DNA of 64,000 nt from DATBGO01 sp963785765. Its GTDB lineage: Bacteria > Actinomycetota > Actinomycetes > Streptosporangiales > Streptosporangiaceae. The DNA lies in contig CAWAWM010000002.1 of the NCBI GenBank assembly GCA_963785765.1, positions 744,001 to 808,000 of the forward strand, given 5' to 3'. The notes beneath the pieces were generated by a model. The model did no database searches. It was not told where the DNA came from and was given only the letters and a program-made list of their open reading frames with translations. Shown in pieces: positions 50,403-59,110 of this stretch. Every line of letters starts with the position of its first letter. The stretch's first letter is position 1. A program made the position numbers and the translations under genes.

Positions 50403-50423
50403 GCACGGCCAAGCTGGCCGTGC
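50403..50423. promoter_or_regulatory. Perfect 9-bp hairpin in divergent intergenic region
   Basis: GCACGGCCA-AGC-TGGCCGTGC. It lies between the divergent APC and MgtE_N-CBS genes, so it is more likely a regulatory or attenuation structure than an ordinary terminator. Confidence 0.45.
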
Positions 50424-50512
50424 GTGCCCCGCGTCCGGGCCAGGATCGGCTGCGTTAACAGCATCAGCGGGGTAGGAATGACGGCATCTGATCCGATCAG
50501 AGAGGCAATCTC

Positions 50513-51823
50513 ATGACCACGACACCGGCCGCTCCGGCACCGAGGGCGGGCAGTGCACGGACGCTGCACCTGTCGGAACTGCTGCGGCGCCCGTTCACGG
50601 ACCGCGGCGGCGAGTCGATCGGGCGGCTGTCTGACGTCATCGTGCGGCTGCGGGGCACGGAACTGCCGGTCGTGACCGGTCTGGTGGCGGCGCTCGGCGG
50701 CCGGGAGGTATATGTCCCGATTGAGCAGGTCAGCTCTTTCGACGGCGAGGTGCTCAAGCTCACCAGCGCCAAGCTGGACCTGCGCAGGTTCGACCGCCGG
50801 GAGGGGGAGGTGCTGCTCCGCCGGGACGTGCTCGGGCACCGGCTGATCGATGTGGAGAACGCCCATCTGGTCAAGGCGGCCGACCTGGAGCTCGAGCAGC
50901 AGGGCGGGGAGTGGGTGCTGACCGGCGTGGATCCCCGCCGCAGGCCGCGCCGGCTCTTCGGGCTCGGCGGCAACGCCGGCCAGGATGAGCATCCGTTCCG
51001 CGAGTGGTCGAAGTTCGAGCCGCTGATCGGGCACACTGGCAGCGCTCTGCTGCGCGGCCCGTTCGCCCGGATCCGCAGGCTCAAGCCCGCTCAGATTGCC
51101 GACCTGCTCGAAGACGCCTCCAAGGAGGAGGAGACCGAGATCCTCGGGCATGTGCACGCCGATCCCGAGCTCGAGGCCGACGTCTTCGAAGAACTCGACG
51201 AGGACCTGGCCACCAGGCTGCTCGGCGCGCGTACCGACACCGAGATCGCCGAGGTGCTGGCCCGGATGCGGGCCGACGATGCGGCCGACGCCATCGCCGA
51301 GCTGCCGCAGGCCCGCAGGCAGCCTGTGCTGGACCTGCTTCCGGCCGGTCAGCGCACCAAGGTGCTGACGCTGATGGGCTTCAACCCGACCAGCGCAGGC
51401 GGACTGATGGGCGTGGACTTCCTGGCTGTGTCCGCGAACGCGGAGGTCAGCCAGGCGCTCGCGGCCGTGGCCAGGTCGGTGACCCTGCAGCCGGAGGCTC
51501 TCACCAGCGTGCACGCACTTGACGAGCGCGGCCGGCTGTGCGGCGTGGCCCGGCTGGTCGGGCTCGTGCAGTCGGATCCGGGCACGCTGATCCGCGACAT
51601 CTACGACGACGACCCAGTCCGCGTCGGCGCGGACACCGACGTCGTCGATGTCGCGGTACTGATGAGTGACTACAACCTGATCACCATTCCCGTCGTTGAC
51701 GAGCGCCGCCGGATGATCGGCGTGATCACCGTCGACGACGTGCTCGAGGTCACGCTGCCCGAGGACTGGCGTCGCCGCGAGGCCGCGCAGCCGCCAGATG
51801 CGCATCGCGGGGAGCCATCGTGA
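50513..51823 (+). CDS. MgtE_N-CBS domain protein without transporter domain
   Basis: 436 residues. An N-terminal PRC-barrel-like part (~15-150; GESIGRLSDVIVRLRG) is followed by an MgtE intracellular N domain (~175-300; KPAQIADLLEDASKEEETEILGHV, MRADDAADAIAELP). A CBS pair then follows (~305-420; MGVDFLAVSANAEVSQAL; DPVRVGADTDVVDVAVLM to VITVDDVLEV). In MgtE these cytosolic domains sense magnesium and gate the channel. Here no membrane domain follows; the next gene is an NRAMP-family transporter starting within this stop codon (GTGA). It probably regulates that transporter in response to Mg2+ or nucleotide. Confidence 0.9.
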   Translation: MTTTPAAPAPRAGSARTLHLSELLRRPFTDRGGESIGRLSDVIVRLRGTELPVVTGLVAALGGREVYVPIEQVSSFDGEVLKLTSAKLDLRRFDRREGEVLLRRDVLGHRLIDVENAHLVKAADLELEQQGGEWVLTGVDPRRRPRRLFGLGGNAGQDEHPFREWSKFEPLIGHTGSALLRGPFARIRRLKPAQIADLLEDASKEEETEILGHVHADPELEADVFEELDEDLATRLLGARTDTEIAEVLARMRADDAADAIAELPQARRQPVLDLLPAGQRTKVLTLMGFNPTSAGGLMGVDFLAVSANAEVSQALAAVARSVTLQPEALTSVHALDERGRLCGVARLVGLVQSDPGTLIRDIYDDDPVRVGADTDVVDVAVLMSDYNLITIPVVDERRRMIGVITVDDVLEVTLPEDWRRREAAQPPDAHRGEPS

Positions 51824-53796
51824 CGGAAGCGCCCGAGCCCGCGCCGCGGGCCGGCCGCGACCTGCCCGGGCCAGCGCCGAACGACGACGGCAGCTATCCG
51901 CCCGGGCCCGCACCGAACGATGGCCCGGCACCGGACGACGGCCCCGCCGGGCCCACTCCCGCGGACCACCCCGGTTCCGCCCGGCCCGGGCCCGGCCCGT
52001 CCGCACCCGCGCCGGGCCGGGCCCCTCCCGCCCCCGGCCCGGGCGCTACCCCGGCCGCGACTCCCGCGACCCCGGGCTCGGGCGCCGTGACCCGGAGCCC
52101 TGGCGGTGCCGCGCCTGAGCCGTCCGGACCCCGGTCCGCAGCACGGGCCGACGTCCAGCCCGGACACTCCCTGACCCAGCCAACCCGGTCCGCCGTGCTC
52201 GACGAGGCTCATCTCGGCGACATCGAAGGGGCGTTCGGCCGGATCAGGCTCGACGACGAGCACAGCAGCGACCTGCGGCGCCGGCTGGTGACCTTTCTGG
52301 CGATCGTCGGGCCCGGCCTGATCGTGATGGTCGGCGACAACGACGCAGGCGGGATCTCCACCTACGCCCAGGCGGGCCAGGACTTCGGCTACAGCCTGCT
52401 CTGGGTGCTGCTGCTGCTGATCCCGGTGCTGATCGTGAACCAGGAGATGGTGGTCAGGCTCGGCGCGGTGACCGGGGTCGGGCACGCCCGGCTGATCAAC
52501 GAGCGGTTTGGCAGGTTCTGGGGCTGGTTCAGCGTGGGAGACCTGTTTCTGCTGAACTTCCTGACCATCGTGACCGAGTTCATCGGGGTGTCGCTGGCGC
52601 TGCGCTACTTCGGCGTCAGCCCGTACCTCTCGGTGCCGGTGGCCGCGCTGCTCCTGGTCGGCATCACCGCCAGCGGCAGCTTCCAGCGCTGGGAACGGGC
52701 CATGTTCGGGTTCATCGCGGTGAGCCTGCTGCTGGTCCCGCTCGCGCTGCTGTCCGGCCCGCACTACGGATCCATCGCCTACCACTTCGTGGTGCCTGGC
52801 GTGCAGGGCGGCATCAACTCCAACGCGGTGCTGCTGGTGATCGCGATCGTCGGCACCACGGTCGCCCCGTGGCAGTTGTTCTTCCAGCAGTCGAACGTCA
52901 TCGACAAGCGGATCACGCCCCGGTTCATCCGTTATGAACGTGCCGACACCATGCTCGGCTCGCTGGTCGTCGTCGGCGGCGCGGCGGCGGTCCTGGTGGT
53001 GGCCGTCTACGCGGTCCGCGGCACCGACCTGGTCGGGCACTTCACCAGCGCGCTCGGTGTCGCCAACGCGCTCGGCGACAAGAGCGGGGTGCTCGGCGCG
53101 CTGTTCGCGATCGTGCTGCTGGACGCCAGCATCATCGGCGCGGCGGCGGTCACGCTGTCCACCAGCTACGCGTTCGGCGACGTGTTCGGCCTCAAGCACT
53201 CGCTGCACCGCAAGTTCAAGGACGCCAAGGCGTTCTACGCGAGCTACTCGGCGCTGGTGGCCGTCGCGGCGGCCGTGGTGCTGATCCCCGGCGCGCCGCT
53301 GGGCCTGCTGACCACCGCCGTGCAGGCACTGGCCGGGGTACTGCTGCCGAGCGCGAGCGTGTTCCTGCTGCTGCTGTGTAACGATCGCGAGGTGCTCGGC
53401 CCGTGGGTCAACAGGCGCTGGCTCAACATCACCGCCGCCGTGATCATCGGCTTGCTGCTCACGCTGTCCGGCACCCTGGTCATCACGACGCTCTTCAGCC
53501 AAATCAACGCGGCGCTGACCGCGATCTGGCTCGCGGTGGCCCTCGTGGCCATGGCGGCCGGGGCCGGCTTGTGGCTGCGGCTGACCCGCCGCCGCCGCGC
53601 CGGGGCCACGGCCGCGCCCGCCTACCTCAGCATGTCACGAACTGAGCGCCTCAACTGGCGGATGCCACCGCTCGCCCTGCTCAAGCCCGTGCAATGGTCG
53701 GCCGGGACGAAGCTCGGCGTCCTGCTGCTGCGCGGTTACCTGGTGGTGTCGGTCCTGCTGCTGGTGGTCAAGGCCGTGCAGCTGGGCGGCGGCTGA
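51820..53796 (+). CDS. NRAMP-related divalent metal (probably Mg2+) transporter with long disordered N-terminus
   Basis: 658 residues. The first ~120 are Pro/Ala/Gly-rich and probably disordered, then about 11-12 helices of the Nramp fold. The helix 1 block GPGLIVMVGDNDAGGISTYA keeps the Asp of the classical DPGN but replaces Pro and Asn (DAGG). The helix 6 block GTTVAPWQLFFQQS has Ala where classical Nramp has the metal-site Met of MPH. Loss of this Met is known to relax selectivity toward Mg2+/Ca2+. GTG start, GGGGAG just upstream, coupled to the MgtE_N-CBS gene. A shorter paralogue converges on it. Confidence 0.9.
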   Translation: MTEAPEPAPRAGRDLPGPAPNDDGSYPPGPAPNDGPAPDDGPAGPTPADHPGSARPGPGPSAPAPGRAPPAPGPGATPAATPATPGSGAVTRSPGGAAPEPSGPRSAARADVQPGHSLTQPTRSAVLDEAHLGDIEGAFGRIRLDDEHSSDLRRRLVTFLAIVGPGLIVMVGDNDAGGISTYAQAGQDFGYSLLWVLLLLIPVLIVNQEMVVRLGAVTGVGHARLINERFGRFWGWFSVGDLFLLNFLTIVTEFIGVSLALRYFGVSPYLSVPVAALLLVGITASGSFQRWERAMFGFIAVSLLLVPLALLSGPHYGSIAYHFVVPGVQGGINSNAVLLVIAIVGTTVAPWQLFFQQSNVIDKRITPRFIRYERADTMLGSLVVVGGAAAVLVVAVYAVRGTDLVGHFTSALGVANALGDKSGVLGALFAIVLLDASIIGAAAVTLSTSYAFGDVFGLKHSLHRKFKDAKAFYASYSALVAVAAAVVLIPGAPLGLLTTAVQALAGVLLPSASVFLLLLCNDREVLGPWVNRRWLNITAAVIIGLLLTLSGTLVITTLFSQINAALTAIWLAVALVAMAAGAGLWLRLTRRRRAGATAAPAYLSMSRTERLNWRMPPLALLKPVQWSAGTKLGVLLLRGYLVVSVLLLVVKAVQLGGG

Positions 53797-53840
53797 CTCA
53801 CGGCTGGCGGCTCCCGGCTGGCGGCTGGCTCCCGGCTGGT

Positions 53841-53858
53841 GCTGAGCCGCCGCTCAGC
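53841..53858. terminator. Bidirectional hairpin between the two NRAMP genes
   Basis: GCTGAGC-CGCC-GCTCAGC, a 7-base perfect stem between the convergent stops. Flanking CGGCTGG motifs are repeated. Confidence 0.5.
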
Positions 53859-53870
53859 CGTCCCGGGCCG

Positions 53871-55505
53871 TCAGTGCGCGATGGCCAGCTCGACGATCTT
53901 CACGATGACCAGGACCGTCGCCCCCGCCAGGTAGGTCCGCAGGATCGTCATGCCGATCTTGCGCCCGACCGGCACCGGCGGCCGCCGCAGCAGGGCCAGC
54001 TGCGGCATCCGCCAGTTCTCCCGGCCGGTGCGGTCGATCGGGATCGCGGCCGCGGCGGCTGGCCGCAGCCGCTGGACCAGCAGCCAGCCCGCGCCGAGCG
54101 CCACGGCGGCACCGCAGCAGGCCGCGAGGATGACCAGGATCTGCCCGGCGGTGATGCCGGGGAACAGCACCGACGCGGTCAGGATCACCGACAGCGCGAC
54201 GAGCAGGGAAACCACGGCGCCGGTGAACAGGTTCGTCTTGCGCCCGTTCACCCAGGGGCCGAGGACCTCGCGGTCGTTGCACAGCAGCAGCAGGTAGATG
54301 GCCGCGCTCGGGAGCAGCACCCCGGCCAGTGCCTGGACTCCCTCGGTCAGCAGCCCGAGCGGCGAGCCGGGGATCAGTACCACCGCCGCGGCGAGCAGGA
54401 CCAGGCCGCCGTAGATCGCGTAGAAGCCCTTGGCGCCCTTCACGCCGCGGTGCAGCGAGTGCTTGAGCCCGAACACGTCGCCGATCGCGTACGCGGTGGA
54501 CAGCGAGACCGCGAAGGCCCCGATGATCGAGGCGTCCAGCAGCGCGATCGCGAACAGCACTCCCGCCACCCGGCCCGCATGCTCCTGCAGGCCCTGGGCG
54601 ATGCCGGCCACGTCGGTGAAGTGCCCGGCGCCCGCCTGCCCGGCGAACGCGGCGGCGGTGAAGCCCATGATGGCCCCGGCCCCGAGCACTACGATCACGA
54701 TGCCGATCCACAGGTCGACCTTCTCGTACCTGATGAACCGCGGCGTGATCCGCTTGTCGATGACGTAGCTCTGCTGGAAGAACAGCTGCCACGGCGCCAC
54801 CGTCGTGCCGACGATCCCGATGACCAGCAGCATCACCGTGGCCATCTGCCCGGAGCCGCCGGGGATGTCGGGCACCGCGAAGCCATGGGCCATCTGCGTG
54901 GCCGCCGGGTGCGCCAGGAAGTAGATCGGGATCAGCAGCAGAGTGCCGCCGCACAAGGCGACCGCCATCCGCTCGAACCGCCGGAAGCTGCCGGTGAACG
55001 CCGCACCGATGATCACCACGGCGGCCAGCGGCACGGCGGCGAGCCTGGGCAGCCCGAGATAACCCGCCGCCAGCGTGATGCCGATGAACTCGGTGATCAG
55101 CGTGAGCGCGTTGAGCAGGAATAGGTCGATGACACTGAACGCGCCCCAGAACTTGCCGAACCGCTCCAGGATCAGCCGGGCGTGCCCGACGCCGGTCACG
55201 GCGCCCAGCCGCAGCACCATCTCCTGGTTCACGTACAGCACGGGCACCAGGAGCAGCAGCGTCCACAGCAGCCGGGTGCCGTAGTTCTGGCCAGCCTGTC
55301 CGTAAGTCGCGAACGCACCGGCGTCGTTGTCGCCGACCATCACGATCAGCCCCGGGCCGATAATCGCCAGCAGCGTCTTGAGCTGCGCCGATCGGCCACG
55401 CCGGGAAGAGGTGTCGTCGAGCCTGATGGTGCCGAGGGCGCCTCGGATGTCGCCGACGTGCTGGTCGTCTAGTGCTGCGGAGCGCCGCTCCAGCGTCGAG
55501 GTCAT
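53871..55505 (-). CDS. NRAMP-related Mg2+ transporter under M-box control
   Basis: 544-residue paralogue of the previous transporter without the disordered extension. It begins MTSTLERRSAALDDQHVGDI with GGGAGGGA upstream; an in-frame ATG 16 codons earlier is less likely. Helix 1 GPGLIVMVGDNDAGAFATYG and helix 6 GTTVAPWQLFFQQS carry the same Pro/Asn and Met replacements, so the site lacks the soft ligand used for Mn/Fe. The mRNA leader contains a good M-box riboswitch match, which in other bacteria shuts off Mg2+ transporters when magnesium is plentiful. That makes Mg2+ the best substrate guess. Confidence 0.92.
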   Translation of the reverse strand: MTSTLERRSAALDDQHVGDIRGALGTIRLDDTSSRRGRSAQLKTLLAIIGPGLIVMVGDNDAGAFATYGQAGQNYGTRLLWTLLLLVPVLYVNQEMVLRLGAVTGVGHARLILERFGKFWGAFSVIDLFLLNALTLITEFIGITLAAGYLGLPRLAAVPLAAVVIIGAAFTGSFRRFERMAVALCGGTLLLIPIYFLAHPAATQMAHGFAVPDIPGGSGQMATVMLLVIGIVGTTVAPWQLFFQQSYVIDKRITPRFIRYEKVDLWIGIVIVVLGAGAIMGFTAAAFAGQAGAGHFTDVAGIAQGLQEHAGRVAGVLFAIALLDASIIGAFAVSLSTAYAIGDVFGLKHSLHRGVKGAKGFYAIYGGLVLLAAAVVLIPGSPLGLLTEGVQALAGVLLPSAAIYLLLLCNDREVLGPWVNGRKTNLFTGAVVSLLVALSVILTASVLFPGITAGQILVILAACCGAAVALGAGWLLVQRLRPAAAAAIPIDRTGRENWRMPQLALLRRPPVPVGRKIGMTILRTYLAGATVLVIVKIVELAIAH

Positions 55506-55628
55506 GGTGGTCCCTCCCTCTCCCCGGTGGGGGTCCTGGGAGGCACGCGGCATCCGCCTGGCCTGCGTTCAGGCTGCGCTCACGCGCAGCGGGCAGGTCC
55601 TGCAGCGGGCAGATGGCGGGGAAAGCGG

Positions 55629-55715
55629 CTACCGCGTGCCGGAAGAAGTCGAGAGTGCTCGGATGCAGTGCTGATGAGTACGGGGCCGATGATGGCCCGG
55701 ACTACTGCAGTCCAT
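55629..55715 (-). CDS. Candidate leader peptide between riboswitch and transporter
   Basis: A 28-codon frame (MDCSSPGHHRPRTHQHCIRA and so on, stop TAG) with an excellent Shine-Dalgarno GGAGGGAGG six bases before its ATG. It lies between the M-box and the transporter start. His/Arg/Ser-rich, no known family. It could be a translated attenuator; it could also be chance. Confidence 0.35.
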   Translation of the reverse strand: MDCSSPGHHRPRTHQHCIRALSTSSGTR

Positions 55716-55804
55716 ATCTCGCCTCCCTCCGGTCGTGACACACGCGGGTGCCGAACCTGGGCACCAGGGGAGAGTCGCGGCAGCGAGCCGCTGCGCACCC
55801 CAGA

Positions 55805-55975
55805 CTCGTCAGAGCTTTGGCACGACACGACGTAGCGCCCGGAACGATATAGCGCCCGGAAGCGCAGCCACTTCGGGTCACCCCTTAGGCCGGGGAGACC
55901 TGTCCTGACCCTGGGCGTCTCTCGACGTCGTCGGATCAGTGGCCTGTGTTCGTGTCGACGCCTCACCGAACGAGG
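55805..55975 (-). ncRNA. M-box (ykoK) magnesium riboswitch
   Basis: Read on the minus strand, blocks match the M-box consensus in order and spacing. CTCGTTCGGTGAGGC opens it (consensus TTCGTTAGGTGAGGC), then GACGTCGAGAGACGCCCAGG with GGTCAGGACAG, then CTAAGGGGTGA, then CGTGCCAAAGCTCTGACGAG (consensus GTGCTAAAGCTCTACGA). The ends CTCGTT and GACGAG pair as helix P1. Downstream lie 6-bp hairpins at 55780-55794 and 55747-55765 that could act as expression platform. It is about 300 bases upstream of the NRAMP-related gene. Confidence 0.87.
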
Positions 55976-56198
55976 TGCCTAACCAAACCTTCGATAGCTT
56001 ACCTTCACCCGGCATTCCGGGCAAACACCCGGGCGAACGTCGGGTAAACAGCCGGCAAACCCAGGGCCAGCGCGGGGGGCGCCGGCCTCGCGGGCCCCGG
56101 TCTTGGCCGGCGGTGCTGCGCCGACGCCGCCCAGCCGACGGTGCCCAGCCGACGGCGCTCAGCCGGCGCGGCCTAGCGACGGTGCCCAGCGACACTGC
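55976..56198. other. Region upstream of the M-box
   Basis: No gene. An AT-richer patch (AAACCTTCGATAGCTTACC, near 55984-56002) is where the promoter of the riboswitch transcript should lie. The rest is GC-rich with repeated CCAGCCGACGG-type strings at 56139-56165. Confidence 0.4.
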
Positions 56199-57335
56199 TC
56201 AGCCGACGGCGCCCCGGGACCGCAGGCCGGCGATCTCCTCCGGCGTACGGCCGAGCGCGGCCAGCACCTCGTCGGTGTGCGCGCCCGGCCTGGGCGGCGG
56301 CTGCGGCGGGCCGGCGGCGCTGCGCCCGAACCGCGGCGCGGGCGCCGGCTGCACCAGCCCGCCGATGTCGGTGAACACCCCGCGGGCGGTGTTGTAGGGG
56401 TGACCAGGCGCTTCGGCGGGGCTGAGCACCGGCGCCACGCAGGCGTCCGAGCCCGCGAACGCGGTCGCCCACTCGTCGCGGCTCCGCTGCGAGAACGCCG
56501 CGGCGAACCGGTCCCGCAGCACCGGCCAGCCGGACTGGTCATATTGCGCGGGCAGGTCGGCGCCGGCCAGCCCGAGGCCGGCCAGCAGTTCGGCGTAAAA
56601 CTTCGGCTCCAGCGCGCCCACGGCCACGTAGCCGCCGTCGGCCGTCGCATAGGTGTCGTAGAACGGCGCCCCGCCGTCCAGCAGGTTGGTCCCGCGCGCA
56701 TCCTGCCACCGCCCCGCGGCCCGCAGCCCGTACAGGAACGAGGTCAGCAGCGCCGACCCGTCCACCATGGCCGCGTCAACCACCTGGCCGAGCCCGGACC
56801 GGTCCCGTTCGATCAGCGCGGCCAGCACCCCGAGCGCCAGCAGCATGCCGCCGCCCCCGAAATCACCGATCAGGTTGAGGGGCGGCACCGGGCGCTCGCC
56901 GGGCCGCCCGATCGGGTCCAGCGCGCCGGAGACGGCGATGTAGTCGATGTCGTGCCCGGCGGTGGCGGCCAGCGGGCCCTCCTGGCCCCAGCCGGTGATC
57001 CGCCCGTAGACCAGCCGCGGATTGCGCTCCGCGCACGGCCCGGGCCCGAACCCGAGCCGCTCGGCCACCCCCGGCCGGAACCCTTCCACCAGTACATCGG
57101 CCGATTCGGCCAGGCTGAGCAGCAGGCCGATACCCTCGGCGTCCTTCAGGTTGATGCCGACCGACCTGCGTCCCCGGCTAAGCGGGTCGGCGGGCGCCGC
57201 CGCGTCCGGCCCGCACAGCTCGGCCCGGTCCACCCGCAGCACGTCGGCGCCGAGATCGGCCAGGATCATGCAGCCGAACGGGCCGGGCGCCAGGCTGGCG
57301 ATCTCGATGACGCGGATGCCGTCCAGTGGGCCCAT
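56199..57335 (-). CDS. Class III CoA transferase (CaiB/BaiF, alpha-methylacyl-CoA racemase-like)
   Basis: 378 residues: MGPLDGIRVIEIASLAPGPF, GADVLRVDR, LNLKDAEG-type segment and the catalytic-Asp region DIDYIAVSGALDPIG as in alpha-methylacyl-CoA racemases, then NLIGDFGGGGMLLALGVLAAL. The racemase-like GRITGWGQEGPLA block is present. ATG 57335 has GGAGGA six bases upstream. It is followed downstream by the magnesium-riboswitch leader on the same strand. Probable role in branched fatty acid or bile/sterol side-chain CoA metabolism; substrate not fixed. Confidence 0.9.
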   Translation of the reverse strand: MGPLDGIRVIEIASLAPGPFGCMILADLGADVLRVDRAELCGPDAAAPADPLSRGRRSVGINLKDAEGIGLLLSLAESADVLVEGFRPGVAERLGFGPGPCAERNPRLVYGRITGWGQEGPLAATAGHDIDYIAVSGALDPIGRPGERPVPPLNLIGDFGGGGMLLALGVLAALIERDRSGLGQVVDAAMVDGSALLTSFLYGLRAAGRWQDARGTNLLDGGAPFYDTYATADGGYVAVGALEPKFYAELLAGLGLAGADLPAQYDQSGWPVLRDRFAAAFSQRSRDEWATAFAGSDACVAPVLSPAEAPGHPYNTARGVFTDIGGLVQPAPAPRFGRSAAGPPQPPPRPGAHTDEVLAALGRTPEEIAGLRSRGAVG

Positions 57336-57558
57336 CGGTTCCTCCAGCATCAGCGGCAAACTAGTTCGTAACCCGGATCGCCGGTGGCTCGCCCGCACCG
57401 CGCGACCTAGCGCGATCGTAGTGTCCGCGCCCCGCCTGGCCCGCTCACTCCCGTCCGGGCCGTCGTTTCGCTGTCCAGGCCGTCGGTTCGGTCCAGGCCG
57501 TCGGTTCCCGTCCAGGCCGTCGTCCCGCCCGGGCCGTCGCTGCCCGCGCCGGGCCAGG

Positions 57559-57777
57559 TCAGTCGTCCCGGGTGAGCAGCAGGGCGAGGGTGGGGCAGGC
57601 GGCGACGGCCTTCTTGGCCAGCGGCAGCAGCTGCTCGGGGACCGGGCCCGGCCTGATCAGCGGGTAGCCCCACGGATCGCTGCGGATCAGCTCCGGCAGC
57701 AGCTCGATGCAGATCCCGTGCGCCTCGCAGGCCACCGGGTTGACCCGCAGGCCGGAGCGGCCGGACCGGCGGCTCAT
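57559..57777 (-). CDS. Ferredoxin (3Cys, probable 3Fe-4S type)
   Basis: 72 residues: VNPVACEAHGICIELLPELI and AACPTLALLL give three Cys in the pattern C-x5-C...C-P seen in small actinobacterial ferredoxins that carry a 3Fe-4S cluster. WGYPLI is also typical. ATG 57777 overlaps the stop of the NuoF-like gene by four bases, so it is the last of five coupled genes. It probably hands electrons to or from the NuoF-like protein on the cytoplasmic side. Confidence 0.88.
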   Translation of the reverse strand: MSRRSGRSGLRVNPVACEAHGICIELLPELIRSDPWGYPLIRPGPVPEQLLPLAKKAVAACPTLALLLTRDD

Positions 57778-59110
57778 GCCCGGCCGCCCGGATAGCCGGG
57801 CACCGGCAGCACGCCCGGCCGCCGCACCCGGGGGCATGGCCCGGCCGCCGCATGCTGGTACAGCTCGTCGCCGAACACCCGCAGCGCGCTGGCCGCCAGG
57901 GCCGCGGTCCCGTCCGGCAGGTGGCAGGCGCCGCGCCCCGCGACCAGGGTCAGCAGCTGGCTGGCCCAGCCGTGGGTGGCCCGGTCGGCCCGGCCGAACG
58001 CGAGCTGCCAGAACGCATCGGCCAGCGCGGGCAGGCCGTTAAAGCAGGGTCCGCACTGGCCTGCGCTCTGCTCGGCCAGATAGCCGACCACCCGGGCGGT
58101 CTCCGCCAGCCCGCAGGCCGACGCGGGCACCAGCATCACGATGCCCGGGCCGAGCGACGCACCGGCCGCCCGCAGCGCCGGATCGCTGACCGGGACGTCC
58201 AGGGCATCGGAGTAGCGGATCCAGCCGCCGAAGTACCCGCCGGCCAGGATGGCCTGCGGGGCCTCGGTCGGGCCGCCGGCCTGCCGCAGCAGCTCGCCGA
58301 CCGGCGTGCCGACCGCGATCTCGTAGACGCCGGGCCGGTGCACCGTGCCGCCGACGGTGACCAGTGCCGAGCCGGCCCGGCGCCGAGCGCGCCGAACCAC
58401 TCGGCCCCGTACCGCGCGATCAGCGCCAGGTGGGCCAGCGTCTCGACGTTCTGCACCAGCGTGGGACGACCGCGAACGCCTTTGTCGGAGGGCCGGGGCG
58501 GCACGAACGCGGGCTTCCCGCCGCCGCCGTTGATCATGCTGATCAGCGCCGTCTCCTGGCTCGCCACGTAGCTGCCGCCGATGGTCAGCAGCTGGATCGG
58601 CACGCGGTTCATCCCGGCCCGGTCCCGGGCGGAGATCGCGGCGCTCAGCGTGCCGGTCAGCTGGTCATCGCTGTCATGCACGCACAGATAGGCACGGCTA
58701 GCCCCGACCGCCTCCGAGGCGAGCGCGATCCCGTCGAGCACGAGGTGCGGCGCGCGAGCGAGCAGCGTCCGGTCCTTGATGCTGGCCGGCTCGGACTCCG
58801 CGCCGTTGGCGATCACGGCCGTGCCCACCGGGCTGCGCAGCGGGCCGGCCCGGCGGCCGGCCCGCGCCACGGCCCGCATCTTGCGGCCCGCCGGGAAGCC
58901 CGCCCCGCCCCGGCCCCGCAGGTCGGCCGCTTCGACCTCGCTGATCAGGCTGCCGTCGCCGAAGTCGGCCAGGGCATCGCGGAACGGCACCGGCCCGTAC
59001 CTGTCGATGTGCTCGGCCAGCTCCAGCGGCCCATCCGGCGCGATCAGCCGCGGCAGCCGCCCGGCCGGCCGGGCCTGGCCCGCCGCTGTGCCCATTCCGG
59101 CCACGCTCAT
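57774..59110 (-). CDS. NuoF-like flavoprotein (NADH-binding 51 kDa type) with one apparent frameshift
   Basis: Residues from ATG 59110 show the FMN/NADH-binding motifs of complex I subunit F: GRGGAGFPAGRKM (like GRGGAGFPTGLKW) and ANGAESEPASIKDR (like CNADESEPGTFKDR), then NVETLAHLALI. After EWFGALGAGPA the frame changes near 58366-58386. It continues GSALVTVGGTVHRPGVYEIA, then AGQCGPCFNGLPALADAF, a cluster-binding Cys segment, to the end. One base change restores a ~445-residue protein. The start overlaps the ferric-reductase-like gene stop (ATGA). Confidence 0.85.

Noticed and set aside
50403..50423. Terminator of the APC or MgtE_N-CBS gene
   Set aside because: Both genes read away from this hairpin, so a simple terminator role does not fit; it is kept as a regulatory hairpin.
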